This document shows positions 45,040 to 55,942 of a stretch of 64,000 nt of DNA, piece by piece. The position numbers and the translations under genes were made by a program. The stretch is from the NCBI GenBank assembly GCA_031308135.1, contig JAHLJT010000631.1, forward strand, positions 176,130,282 to 176,194,281, read 5' to 3'. Origin of the DNA: Acheta domesticus. Lineage: Eukaryota; Arthropoda; Insecta; Orthoptera; Gryllidae. Under the pieces are notes generated by a model. The model made no database searches and had not been told where the DNA came from. It saw only the letters and a program-made list of their open reading frames with translations. Every line of letters begins with the position of its first letter. Within the stretch, counting starts at the first letter, position 1.

Positions 45040-47240
45040 CCGTATTGGTCAAAACGTAAATAATAGGCGCTCCACAACGTTCAAAAGTGGCGTGCAGGTT
45101 GATGAATCGTTGCGGAACGAATCGGGCCGAGCCGTGAACGAGCGCCCGGAAGGTGGTGAATTGGTCGGTCGGACCGCGCGAAAGTGCAGTTGGGAGTTGA
45201 GCAGCGAAGAGAGAGGTGTGAGTAGAGGCATGATGGCGACAAGAGAGCGATGTGGTAACGAACAAATAAATCGAGAATAATCGGGACGGCTGGTGTTAAA
45301 GGAAGGATAATTGTGATGGACTTAATGATGATTGCGAGTAAGGATTGTGGTAAACTCAGTTGGAAGGAATAATCACGAAATTTGACGAGAGAAGAGGACA
45401 GTGCACGGACACGTGGGCAATGCTGTTCAGTGGTAGTCGGTGTAGCTGTGCGGATGCGGGATTATATGGTGGAGCCGTGTGAGCTGAGACAGTAAATTCG
45501 TCGTGTGAAGAAGGAAACTGTGGTGAGGCGACGCCGGTGCATGGGAACGGGCCGCCGGCGACACGTGGGCAGGCAGAACATCGTTGGCGCCAAGGTCACC
45601 TCTCGGCAACAGCGGGGCACGCGGCATCGCGTCGCGTAGAAGACGACGGTTGTGGAGGGCAGATAAGTAACAATAATTATGAACAAAATAAAGGGGTAAT
45701 CGAGTAAAATGCCAGTTCAGGGTGTTCACTGAGTAGTAAGGAGAGCAATGGTGTCCGTAGTGGTTCACGAATGGCATGCAGTTTCCAGAGAAATGGAGGT
45801 TATATAAATGGAAATGATAAATGTAGTGATAGGAATATTCGGAGACGTATAGTATAAACCATTTAATCTGTATTCAGTAAGAATTTGCGACCAGGTCAAT
45901 GATGTAAATTGTAGTAATGTGAAGATGTTTTGTTGTTCTTTTTCTTAATAAATTCTGTTTCTGTGACGGTAAATTCTTTGAATTCAGATAATGATGATTA
46001 AAGTACCCCCCTCAAAGAACCCCTGTGCCCAAAATAAACATCACAAAATTTATGATATGTGTACTCATGAAACCAACAAGGGTAAGTACGGTCACAATAT
46101 ATATATTGAAACGAGTTGTTAATTAACTCACACAAATTAAATAAAAGAGAGGGGGACAGGGATTCTTTCTCAGGAATGGGTTCCGGGTCTGATCATACAT
46201 ACAATGGAAATTGACAATGGTTTATTACAAAAAAAGAACCATGATCATTACAAGCAACTGGATTTAACATACACTTGCTGCCCTGTGATCCGTATTCCCT
46301 ACACCAATCTCTTGTAAATTACATCATTCAATGGTTTGCTACTGTCCGCACCACATTCCCCTCCCCTGACATCCATTCTCTGATTACCCTGGTTACTGAA
46401 TATCAGGTACTTATGCTGTATGCCTCTTGTAGCTCTGACGCGTGACTCCACCTCGGCGCTATCCTCGGGATTGCTCGGGTCTGCTCGGTCGCCCGCGTCG
46501 CCGCCGTGTCGCCACCGCGCCCGCCGCCTTCTCCAGCAATGCTCGCGAACACGCCACGCCGTTTCCCAAATCTTCGTTCTTCACAGTACTGGCAGACGAA
46601 ATTCATTCGGCATACTCGAACACTCGTGTCTCTCACGCAACGGGAGCATTAGTTTCACGATTAATCTTTCTCCGTACAACTCATCGGCGTGTGAACGACG
46701 CCTGGTTACTGCACTCGCTCGTGTAAATATAATAGTACAAGTCTCAATTATCCACTTTCCGCCCCCTTTTTTCCCAGGTTGTAACTTTGATGTTACTGCA
46801 CAGTCCTCACAATCACAATTGTTACTATCCTACGTTTACTCAACGTCTCTATTAATTGCTGCACTCGTCCATGTCCACGTGTTTACCACTTACTACCGAC
46901 ATTATCTGTAGCATCTCTGTTCTTTCACATTACACACGCATCCTTTTAACTCCGCTTTACCACAGTTACCTGTATCACTCAAGCGTCTACTCACACGATT
47001 CTTCTACTTTTTCCACACCACACCCTCGCTGATTTCATATATTACCTCGCTCTACCATCTGACCTCCGCCATGTCTGGGCGCTTCTCTCTCGCCACTCTG
47101 GCCTCTTGGCCCGTGCTCGGTTCGCGGCACTCGGTTCCTCCGCTGAGCCGGCTCCGGCCCCCCCCCCCGACTCCGCCGGCTGGCCAGCCTGTGCCGCGCA
47201 GTTTAAACCTACGAATTGGGCCGAAACGCATTGTTATCAC
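45040..47240. other. GC-mixed intronic stretch, origin unclear
   Basis: GC-richer than its surroundings. An AATAAA follows a T-rich tract near 45950, which could mark an old retroelement end. I recognise no protein domain on either strand. Confidence 0.3.
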
Positions 47241-47261
47241 TGAGATGATAACTATTCGTTT

Positions 47262-47265
<4 letters not shown>

Positions 47266-47319
<54 letters not shown>
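47266..47319. repeat. (TA)n microsatellite
   Basis: An uninterrupted TA run. Confidence 0.9.
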
Positions 47320-47323
<4 letters not shown>

Positions 47324-48814
47324 TGGTCAACAAGAAACCGAACGAGAACAAAAATTAAGTTTATGTAGTTAATTATTGTTCTTTTATTGGGATAGTTGGT
47401 TAAGTAAAATGCAGATTGTTGGGTAGTTTAACTTTTATGAAGATTTATGTTTCAGAACCATGTTGATTTTAATGATAGTGTGATGATTTTGGACGTTTTT
47501 TTTACGAGTAATGATCAAACAAAATGATGTTTTTTTAGAATAGCGTATTGAGACTATTGTTACGCAAGGAGAAACAATTTTGTTGACTGTTTTTACTCCC
47601 ACAGTAGATTTTTCAAGCATTGGTGGTTCGCCAGCCAGTAACTAGATTCAATTTTCAATTTTCAATTTTAAGTTTTCAATTTTCAATTTACAAAAAACGA
47701 TAAAGGCACAAAAATAACGAAAAATTCTGATTATAAAGAGTTTTCTCAACGGTAATGTTTTCACGATAATTGACGTTATTCACGAACTGGGAAATTACGA
47801 ACAGAGAATTTTATCTTTGGAGATTAGTTAACAGACGCTCATGTTTGCTTGGGCCGATGAAACTGATATTGCGAAGCCCGAGTGTGTAGGGGGACTTTTC
47901 GTTTTTACAATTTATTCCAGGAACATTATTTACAGTTGTTTCATTGGATGTCAGGCTGATTAGGGATTTCTTACATGTAAAAACACCCATCAACAAGCTT
48001 TAAGAGTCAAGAAAAGTGATCCTATCATAAGAAAGTCTACTTGAGTATATAAAGAGATGTGCGTTGTGGTATATTATACCATCCATTAGTGTGCAAAGCG
48101 TAAGATAAAGGGGAAGTTATGTACAAGAATTTAAATTATAAGTTACGAATTATACGTTGTGAAGTAATGTGTACCTTGAAAGTACATAGTACTTGAGTAT
48201 TATAGTCGTGGCAATGAATTAGTGAGTCAGATATACTAGAAGGCGCTTAAGAATTCTATGTAAACATAGACACACATTCATATCCAAACATCAACACTGT
48301 TAGAATGATACATCAACTGCTGTAATATGATAAAGTCTATACACATCATTCAGGAGTTGCGTTGCGAGGTGGACTGGGAGAGGTGGTTCAAGCAGCGGCC
48401 ATAGCGTGGGTGTCAGTCGCCCGGGACGGAGGAAAATTTCGCCTCCCTCTTATTTTCGTATTTCAGTTTAAAAGCCTAAAATATATTCTAAAGAACTTTT
48501 CGGTAAGAACAATCATCATAATTTTGCAGTGTACAGTTTACAAATAAAAGTCATGTTTATAGGTTCTACAATATAAAAGCAATCACAAATATTAATTTAT
48601 TATCTTACACAATATAATAATTTTTTTTACAAAAATTCTTATGTCACTGACGAATCCTATAACACTCACGAATTTCTACATATATTCTAACGAAGACAAA
48701 AATATAAAGATTCAAATTTATTCAAGATAATATTATATATTGTGAAATTTTGCCGCCCCCTAAACCTGCCGTCCGAGGTGGGCCGCCCCTGCCACTCCCA
48801 CTACGCAACGCTAC

Positions 48815-49745
48815 TGGTCTCAGGGCATCAACTATGTCACTGCAGACCCTCTGATCGGAAGGTGCTAGATTCGAGTTCCGACGGTGGCAGGATTTTTCAG
48901 ACTAATTTGTCGGCTAGGTCGAATTCAGTCGCAGTCTGGAAGACTCTAATGGCCGGTTGCTCTGATGGGTAGTTTACCGTAATTTCTCCTATCAAGTACC
49001 TGTTAAGTACCAAATTTGCTCATGCAATGTGCAGGTTCCCGCGAAAATATGGCTTCTCTTTGAAAGTCTTTCTAAAAGGCGACAGGTATGCCAACCTTGC
49101 TAAATTGCTAAGGGCCTGGGACGGAACCCAGCAAGTGCTGCCCCTTGTCGAAAACAGATGAAACTATTACGACCAGAGACTAGGCGGAATGCAATTTCGA
49201 CAAAAAACAAAGGAATTTTATATACCCGCTCTTTTAGCGCCTTGCGCGCGGTTTTGGGGGGAATTTTTTATAAGTCCGACGCGGTACGTTCAAAATGCAA
49301 ATTCTGAGCTAGCAATAAAGGGCCAAAGATGGTTATTAACAACCACTCTCCCGCCACGGCGCCAAATATGAAATATGAATAAGAAATATGTGCCAACAGT
49401 ACAGTAGGCGAATGCTGGAGCAGTACCCTAACAAACGGAACCACGGACCGCGCGCAATCTTTCCTTCCCCTTTCTTGTCCTACCCTCACCCCTTTCTTGC
49501 ACACACAATAACACGCACTACACACATGTCGGGAGACCGGTCTGTAGCTTAGAGTTTGTCCCGGGTGAGGTGGTGCCCCTCCGGTGAGAGATACCTGGTT
49601 AGGGAAAACCCAGCTAGCCTATGGTACGTCGGCGCCGGATCTCGCTATCCAGCGGGGGAAATCACTGCCACCCCCGAGAAGAAAATATGGACTACACTTA
49701 CAGGACTAATGGATTTAGTAGTTGGCGCGCCCAGAATCGCTAACA
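48815..49745 (+). repeat. Composite SINE family A, copy 4 (with insertion)
   Basis: The head at 48815-49010 (ctctgatcgg, gattcgagttccgacgg, gtcgaattcagtcgc, agtttaccgtaattt) and the body at 49405-49745 (gcgaatgctggagcagtacc, catgtcgggagaccggtc, gttggcgcgcccagaatc) match copy 2. About 390 bases of unrelated sequence separate them. Confidence 0.75.
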
Positions 49746-50273
49746 AGCAACTGACCAACCTTGAGAGGCAACTCAACTTCCATATTCATTACAAGTTTCG
49801 AAGAATATGCCGGGAATGTCGAAAGAAAATCTGACTTTCAATAGAAGCTCGTGCACTTTTTCGAAGAGAAGGAAAGACACAGAAACCATTTCCAAACCAA
49901 TTGCATTAATTTCTTCAAATTACAAACAATTACGTTCTGTATGCCGACTAACGAAGAGATCAGAGAGAAAGACCTGTCAGTTCGCTTTGCTCGCTCACGT
50001 GAGCTTCATCCAGCCCACGTTGTGAGATTACACTGTGCACCTGCTGCTCTGCCCACGCCCGGTCGTTTCCTTTCCCTTCTCCAGTGTGACATCACCCAAT
50101 CTGTCCAGTCATCTCTTACGCGGTTGATACAATTGACAGACATGTCTGCAGATAACAGTGCCCGAGAGATCGAGATTCTTCCTTGCATACAGCCCTTTTA
50201 TTAAACGTTTTCCTTAAGAACGCAAGGATGCTGCGAGATCTGTCCGATAAATGCACTGAGAAGAAAATGTTAG

Positions 50274-50408
50274 GAGTTTTTGCACCCTCCAACGTGAAGC
50301 ACTATCGATCTTCTGCCTCCTGCGCAGTTCCAGTTTTGTATCACTTTAGTGCATCTGCACCATGCACAGAAGATCGATAGTGCTTTACGTTCAAGGGTGA
50401 CAAAACTC
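50274..50408. repeat. Foldback hairpin with about 42-bp arms
   Basis: The arms 50274-50315 and 50367-50408 are inverted copies sharing gcactatcgatcttctg perfectly, with a few mismatches outside. The loop is about 50 bases. It could be a tiny MITE or a transcribed hairpin. Confidence 0.75.
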
Positions 50409-50499
50409 TCTATTGTTAGTTGCTCCTTAGAGTTATTTCGAATCTATTTCGTGTCACTTTAAAGCGCATGTTTTTGCTTTCTCGTCCCTCTGAATATAA

Positions 50500-51600
50500 A
50501 AAGAGAAAGTATTGTAATTGTGCGTCGGAAAAGTTTCTTTCTCTAAGTTACTTTCACCAATACGTGGTGTAGCCAGAATCCGAAAAATGTACAGAATCAA
50601 TTATATTGAACCGGATATATCGATTGACGCCAAAACGTCTGTCCGTCTGTCCACCTGTCCATGATCAACGCTAGCACCTCAACCGTTCAGTCGATATTCT
50701 CCCAACTGGATAAGCTCCGATAGACCTAAACGAACTCGGATATTTGGAAGTTTCAAACAAATATTTCGGTTTTTGAAGGTACTTTATATGAGGCACAGAA
50801 ACATTTTCAAAATGTTCTCGAAGAATGCCTCCAAGCTTTGTTCTTGGGTAGTGTAAAGGCCGCTTATGAGAATTTTGTTGATATCATATTGGCTAAAATC
50901 TCTGATTTTTCGAAACTTGCAAAAGTGCAAGTTTTGGGCGTTTTGATACAACTACAATATTGAAGATAGAGATTTTCTTAATGATATCTTATTGAAATCT
51001 TTAAAGAGAAATCTTAAAAATAAGGTCATGTTCAATTTTTCTCGAAAATTATTTTTCTGTTTTTTGCGAGAAACATAGCCAATTTTTAATTCTTTATCAT
51101 TATTTCTCAAAACATTTTCTTTAAATTCAATCAAGAGACGGTAAAAAAATAAAATATGGTGGTAGTTGCATTCCCGCGAACTCTTCGTATTTTTGAAAAT
51201 TGTAAAAAAGTAACATTTCAAAAACACAAAATTGAAAATAGAGATTTTTGACAATGATTGTTGTAAAAAGCAGGTCATTAAACCAGGTCATGTAGAGTTT
51301 ATTGAAAACACAAGTAGATTTCGTGTAACTCGTGTCTGCAATTTATGCAATTTCTAAAACAAATAAGAGTATTTTCTCAAAAACCGACCCAATTTTTTAA
51401 TTAAATTTCTTCCTCGTATGTAGCAAAGAGCGGTAAGATATATGGTGCTAGTCCCATTTTCGGATCTCCGTATTTTCGAAAAATTGAATGCTGGAAATAT
51501 TGGGATGAGGCAATTACATTAGTAGGCATGGGCCTGATTTCGAACTTCACAGCGTTTTTATAGCGTAGAAGTAACAATCGGGGAGGTAACTCGAAGGACC
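50500..51600 (-). repeat. Large AT-rich repeat family, reverse fragment
   Basis: The reversed tail is visible (gtgtagccagaatccg, aaaacgtctgtccgtctgt, acgctagcacctcaac), then the interior with repeated cttgcaaaagtgcaag-like phrases. Confidence 0.55.
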
Positions 51601-51897
51601 TCAATCGGAATCTCTAGGCGGACATTTTTTTCTGGTTGAAAACACTTTTGCAAGTTCATCTAGTAATATAATAAAGCGGAGCAGTAAGAAATAATCCGAG
51701 AAAGTATGATGTGTTGTAGCACTACATGTTTACAATTAGTTCAACATGTGTATTTCCTCAAGTAATAAATTAAATCAAATATTAAATTTATTATTTCAAT
51801 TAATTCAATTAAATTAAATATCTTGTTCGGTAGTTTCATCCTGGAAGAGATCTATGAGAGGGTAGTTGTCTGTCCTTCCCCTCCGCCAACCTCGCAG

Positions 51898-52316
51898 GCG
51901 CAGTGTGCGCAGGAGGCGTGGGCGTCGCGTGCGGCGGCGTGCGCGCTGTCCGCGCGCGGCCACCTGGACGCCCTGGCCGCCAGCCTCAACGCCACCTTCG
52001 GCGCGCCGCTGCTGCTCGAGTTGACCGGGGTGCTGGTGGGCTGTGGTGTGCTGCGTGTACACGGCGCTGGACGTGCTGCGGGGCGCCTCGGCGGACAAGG
52101 CGGCGGCGGCGGCGGCGGGGCTGTCGATGAACGCGACGACGACGCGGCCGGCGGTGGTGGTGGCGGAGGGGCGCGCGGGGATTGTGCGCGAGAGCGAGGC
52201 GGTGATGGGTGCGGCGTCGTCGCTCGCCTGGGCCGCCTTCCCGCCTGCTCAAGCTGCTGGCCGTGGCCACCGCCTGCCAGAGCGCCGTCGACCACGCGGC
52301 GCGCACGGGCCCGCTG
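51898..52316 (+). CDS. Gustatory receptor B exon 5 (TM5 and TM6 in one exon; two frame breaks)
   Basis: A strong pyrimidine tract and ctcgcag precede 51898. A second AG at 51912 is a possible alternative in the same frame. The exon reads ASRAAACALSARGHLDAL, ASLNATFGAPLLLEL, then TM5, a variable alanine-rich loop, and TM6 (VMGAASSLAW, KLLAVATACQ), ending ARTGPL before gtagga, phase 0. It merges what gene A holds in two exons separated by 2.8 kb. One extra base near 52042 and one near 52240-52242 shift the frame. Outside those points the match to gene A is good. Confidence 0.78.
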
Positions 52317-52599
52317 GTAGGAAGTAGCTGTGCTCATCGCTTAAACATAGTACTGTATCGGCGGGTGACTTTGGACAGCAGGGTGGCTCTGAACACTTTG
52401 ACAGTGACACTTTCAGCGAAACAAAATGCTCAGAATCCAGTGATGCAAACCATGTATTTGAAACAAACAGAAAACAAAACCCAAATTGTGTCAAAGAACT
52501 TTAAATGAAATCTGTCAAAGTGTCCAAAGTCACCCTCCGATACGGGAAATAATAATAATAACAAATAATAATGTTAATAAACCTAGCGTACCCATTGAT

Positions 52600-52903
52600 G
52601 CTGCTAAGCCCAAAGGCTGCCACTGAACTGTGTCTGTGTCTGGGAGGTTCTAGAAGTTCGAGTGTAAACGGAAGCGGAGGGAGTCGGATGGTAGGATTGG
52701 AGGATAAATCTAGCTCAGATCAGTAGTTCTAAGATCAATACCAGATGTATTTCGGTGCAATACCTTCACAAGTGGCCATGGATCGCACGTAATATTTCAT
52801 TCCCCCTACTTGCACTTCCTACTCACCATACACACGCACACCCACCCACACACGCACCACTCACCCCACACACGCACACTCACCCACACAGGCACACGCA
52901 CCC

Positions 52904-52948
<45 letters not shown>

Positions 52949-53190
52949 TACATACATACAGGTATTACGCTACTGGAAGACAGTCGGGATCTTAAAGCTT
53001 GCCCGGCCGTATCGATGCCCAACTGGCATACTAGATACATGGGGCAACACAGCAAGCCGACGTGCAATTCAGCACCATAATCTCACTTTCCGCGGGGAGG
53101 GGGGAACCCGCCACCTTCAAGGATATAGGCATTCTCTACACTTTCGGGGACTAATGGCCAAAGCAGCTGACACACACGATGAAACAAAAT
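52600..53190 (+). repeat. Composite SINE family A, diverged copy 5
   Basis: The head is weak (gttctagaagttcgagtgt as a box-B-like part). The body has cttgcccggccgtatcg, a gggaacccgccacc stretch and gggactaatggcc in the order of the other bodies. A CA-rich run (52830-52942) lies where the family has acacacaataacacgc, so the microsatellite may have grown from the element. Confidence 0.55.
52830..52942. repeat. (CA)n-rich run
   Basis: CA repeats mixed with cacgcac and cacccac units, ending in a pure CA run of about 40 bases. Confidence 0.85.
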
Positions 53191-55708
53191 AAATCAATTG
53201 TGGCCCACACCCCTTGCAAATATTTTGCACCGCACCCTCAAAGTTGAACATTTTATGCTCGGTTGTAGGAACTCATCTTGGGTGGACTGGGCATCCTATC
53301 AAAGAACTTGCATAAGAGATTCCTAAATTTTTAACAAAGTTTTTATTATTACTCCAATTCCATAAAATCTTTACGAAGGACTTTTGGTCTAATAATACTT
53401 AAAATAATGTCCGTGTACGTGATAGATAAATATGAAACAAAACATATGAATTAGATCATTTAATTCTGGAATAACAGATTGAATGTCTAAATTCTGAAAC
53501 CCAGACTTCACTTCATTTCACCAAATATTCTCGTTCATTGTACTGAATTTGCATATTAACTTCAAGCATAAACACTTACAACACTGCTCTTTCATCGGCA
53601 CCTTAATAACTGTCTGGAACGTGTGAAAAGCTGAACGTTGCTGCAGAAGCTGTCATCACGTCTTTGGCACGTCCATGGCCGTTTCGACGTTCGCGCCTAC
53701 GCGTGTATTCTCCAACTATGGCCTCAGTCAAAGCACCGGCGCAACCAGGTAGCCTGTTTACAATTGCTAAATGTTGTTTATAACTTTAAAGCTTTGTGCC
53801 TTTTGTGGCATTGCTCGCAACGATTTTCTTACCGTCATTGGTTAATGTCGGTCACCCACTAAGATTGCAAATATCTACTCCGTTTTTATTGCTCGTGACT
53901 CTGTACTCGGAAATTTTGGAAATGTTTTTGAAGCTTCATCTACGATTGCCCCTAAAATCAAAATATCCGTTTCAAATATGCAGGGCCTCGAGTTCATTTA
54001 GATCGATTGGGAATATCAGTTTTGGATAAAATCGGCTGAAACAGTTTTGGCGCTAGCGTTCACCACAAACGGAGTGAGACTGCGAGAACACGATATACGA
54101 ATACAAACACGTAGAAATGCCGCCCAGACGTACAGGAATGAAAAAAGGGCAAAAGACTGCGCCTACTCGAGATGATGATGGAGGTCAGAGTTATTGCCTG
54201 CCTGCGTGAAGAGGGTGGGGGCGTTTCGAACCGCGCCCAGAGAGTGGCAGCCGGCGCGATTCGATGCGGTCGTAACGCGGCGACAGCCTTCATCTTTTAT
54301 GAGCTGCCTTGAACCTCTCCCCGCGAGCCGACGCCGTCTCCCGTCTTTTGTCATGCTTCGTTCGTCCCTGAATATTGGCCGCCTTAGTATTGTTTAGGAC
54401 GTTACTTTGATGACCCTCATTCAAAGCGCATTGCAGTGAGAATTTTCAAGATACGTCTTAGGCTGCTGAAGGTCTGATTCACATGACAGAACGTGCAGTT
54501 TGAGAATTTTCAAGATACATCTTACGCTGTTGAATTTCTGATTTAGATGACAGAACGTGAATTAATTTACACACCAAACAAAAAACAACTGATTTTCCTT
54601 TACTAATATTGTAAATTATTATAAAATCTGAATTGATAACGTGAGTGGTTGACTTTGCGATGTGGTCATACCAAAAAATTGTAAAATTATTCCTTTCAAG
54701 CGATTTTAGAAGTATAATTTTTCTTCCTTCACTGTAATTTTTTTAATTGTTTGAATACGACTTTTATAATAAACTGAAAAATTCTAAAAGCAAAAAAGGA
54801 TTTTGGTATCAAATGCGTTCAAAATTATGCTTTGGACAGGCTCAAAAACGCTCTAAGTTTTACTGCAAAAGTCGATGGTCCAAGCCTCGTCATCAACTTG
54901 CACTTGCGTAGCCCAGCGCCAACGGCGCCTTACAAGTGTTTTATATGTACAAGAAATTTATGTGATGCCTCTAGTCTTGTGAATTCTTATTGTCGTTCGC
55001 CTTGATCTTGCAGAAGTATGACGATTCCATCGAAGAAGCCTAAGAATTTCGTTATAAAGACCTAGGCCTAAGTAAGGTATAACGTATTAATTTTTTAGTA
55101 AACATAATGTAAATTACTGGTAGAAAGAAATTGTAATATACGCCAACTTTTTTCCAAAATATCTAGTATTGGTTATATCATTATGTATTTTTATTAATAT
55201 TATTAATTAATTTTAACTCTTTCCTAAATTTTATTGAATATTTTAATATCTGCAGATACGAAATCTGCGACTCTTGCCGTTTGGATGCGGATTATTCCCT
55301 ATCATTCTTCAAACTTCCGAATACTACAATGATATAAGTTTATAATGCTGTAAACATATTTCTAATTATAAACACATTTGTAATTGTACAGTGTACATGC
55401 GTTAAAGATGTGCCAAACTCTATTGCATTCTTGGGGTTTTTACACTCATTTTATATCCATCGTATTCGATCATCTATCTCTTAAGGATCTAAAGGGATCT
55501 GTAAATTTTTTAAATATTTATTCTAAGTACAAAAAATAAAAAATCAATAAAGCATACACAAATGTGCTCGAAGTCTCTACCAGAAGGGAAACAAAACTCT
55601 AAGTATCTCCATTATTGTTTGTGTGGCAAACATCACAACTGTTGTCAAGGCCCCCATTGCAAGTGCAGTCAATGCATTGACCCCTGGCGCTGTTGTGCTG
55701 GTGCGCAG

Positions 55709-55942
55709 GTGCAGCGGGCGCTGCTGGTGCGCGGGGGTGGAGGCGGGGGCGGGGGTGGCGGCGGGGGCGCGGAGGGGGCGACTGCGCGGCGCCTGCGGCT
55801 GCTGGCGCAGCAGCTCCTGCAGCAGCCGCTGCGCTTCTCGGCCGCCGGCTGCTTCGCCCTCGACTGCTCGCTGCTCTACAACTACGCCGGCGCAGTCGCC
55901 ACTTACCTCGTCGTGCTGCTGCAGTTCCAGTACTCAGACTGA
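55709..55942 (+). CDS. Gustatory receptor B last exon (TM7, signature motif)
   Basis: This exon follows a ggtgcgcag acceptor in phase 0. It starts VQRALLVRG with a glycine run, then the helix ARRLRLLAQQLLQQPL, RFSAAGCFALDCSLLYNYAG and TYLVVLLQF, ending QYSD and TGA at 55940-55942. It is almost the same as gene A's last exon but stops six residues earlier. The intact frame contrasts with the breaks in exons 1, 2 and 5. A poly(A) signal candidate lies at 56117. Confidence 0.92.
   Translation: MQRALLVRGGGGGGGGGGGGAEGATARRLRLLAQQLLQQPLRFSAAGCFALDCSLLYNYAGAVATYLVVLLQFQYSD

Larger units (their letters stand above)
44123..51897 (+). other. Gene B intron 4
   Basis: The largest intron. It contains a GC-mixed stretch of unknown origin (about 45040-47240), a (TA)n run (47266-47319), a composite SINE (48815-49745), a hairpin (50274-50408) and a reverse fragment of the large AT-rich family (50500-51600). 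I see no gene in it. Confidence 0.65.
52317..55708 (+). other. Gene B intron 5
   Basis: It contains a diverged composite SINE with a CA-rich run (52600-53190) and an AT-rich family fragment (about 53860-54070). The rest shows nothing recognisable. Confidence 0.65.
33428..55942 (+). pseudogene. Gustatory receptor gene B (all exons; four frame breaks)
   Basis: This is a complete-looking gustatory receptor gene of about 22.5 kb with six coding exons. They total close to 1390 bases (about 460 residues), a normal length for the family. Seven hydrophobic segments can be placed, one each in exons 1-4, two in exon 5 and one in exon 6. Splice phases (0 or 2, 2, 2, 0, 0) match gene A wherever they can be compared. 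Four single-base problems break the frame: one in exon 1, one in exon 2 and two in exon 5. Exons 3, 4 and 6 are intact. The surrounding protein sequence is otherwise conserved, so this is either a very recent pseudogene or a real gene with indel errors in GC-rich sequence. It lies in tandem with gene A. Confidence 0.7.

Noticed and set aside
45427..46911. Several overlapping frames of 60-160 codons in the GC-mixed intronic block
   Set aside because: No conserved motif, membrane pattern or splice logic. Composition explains their length.
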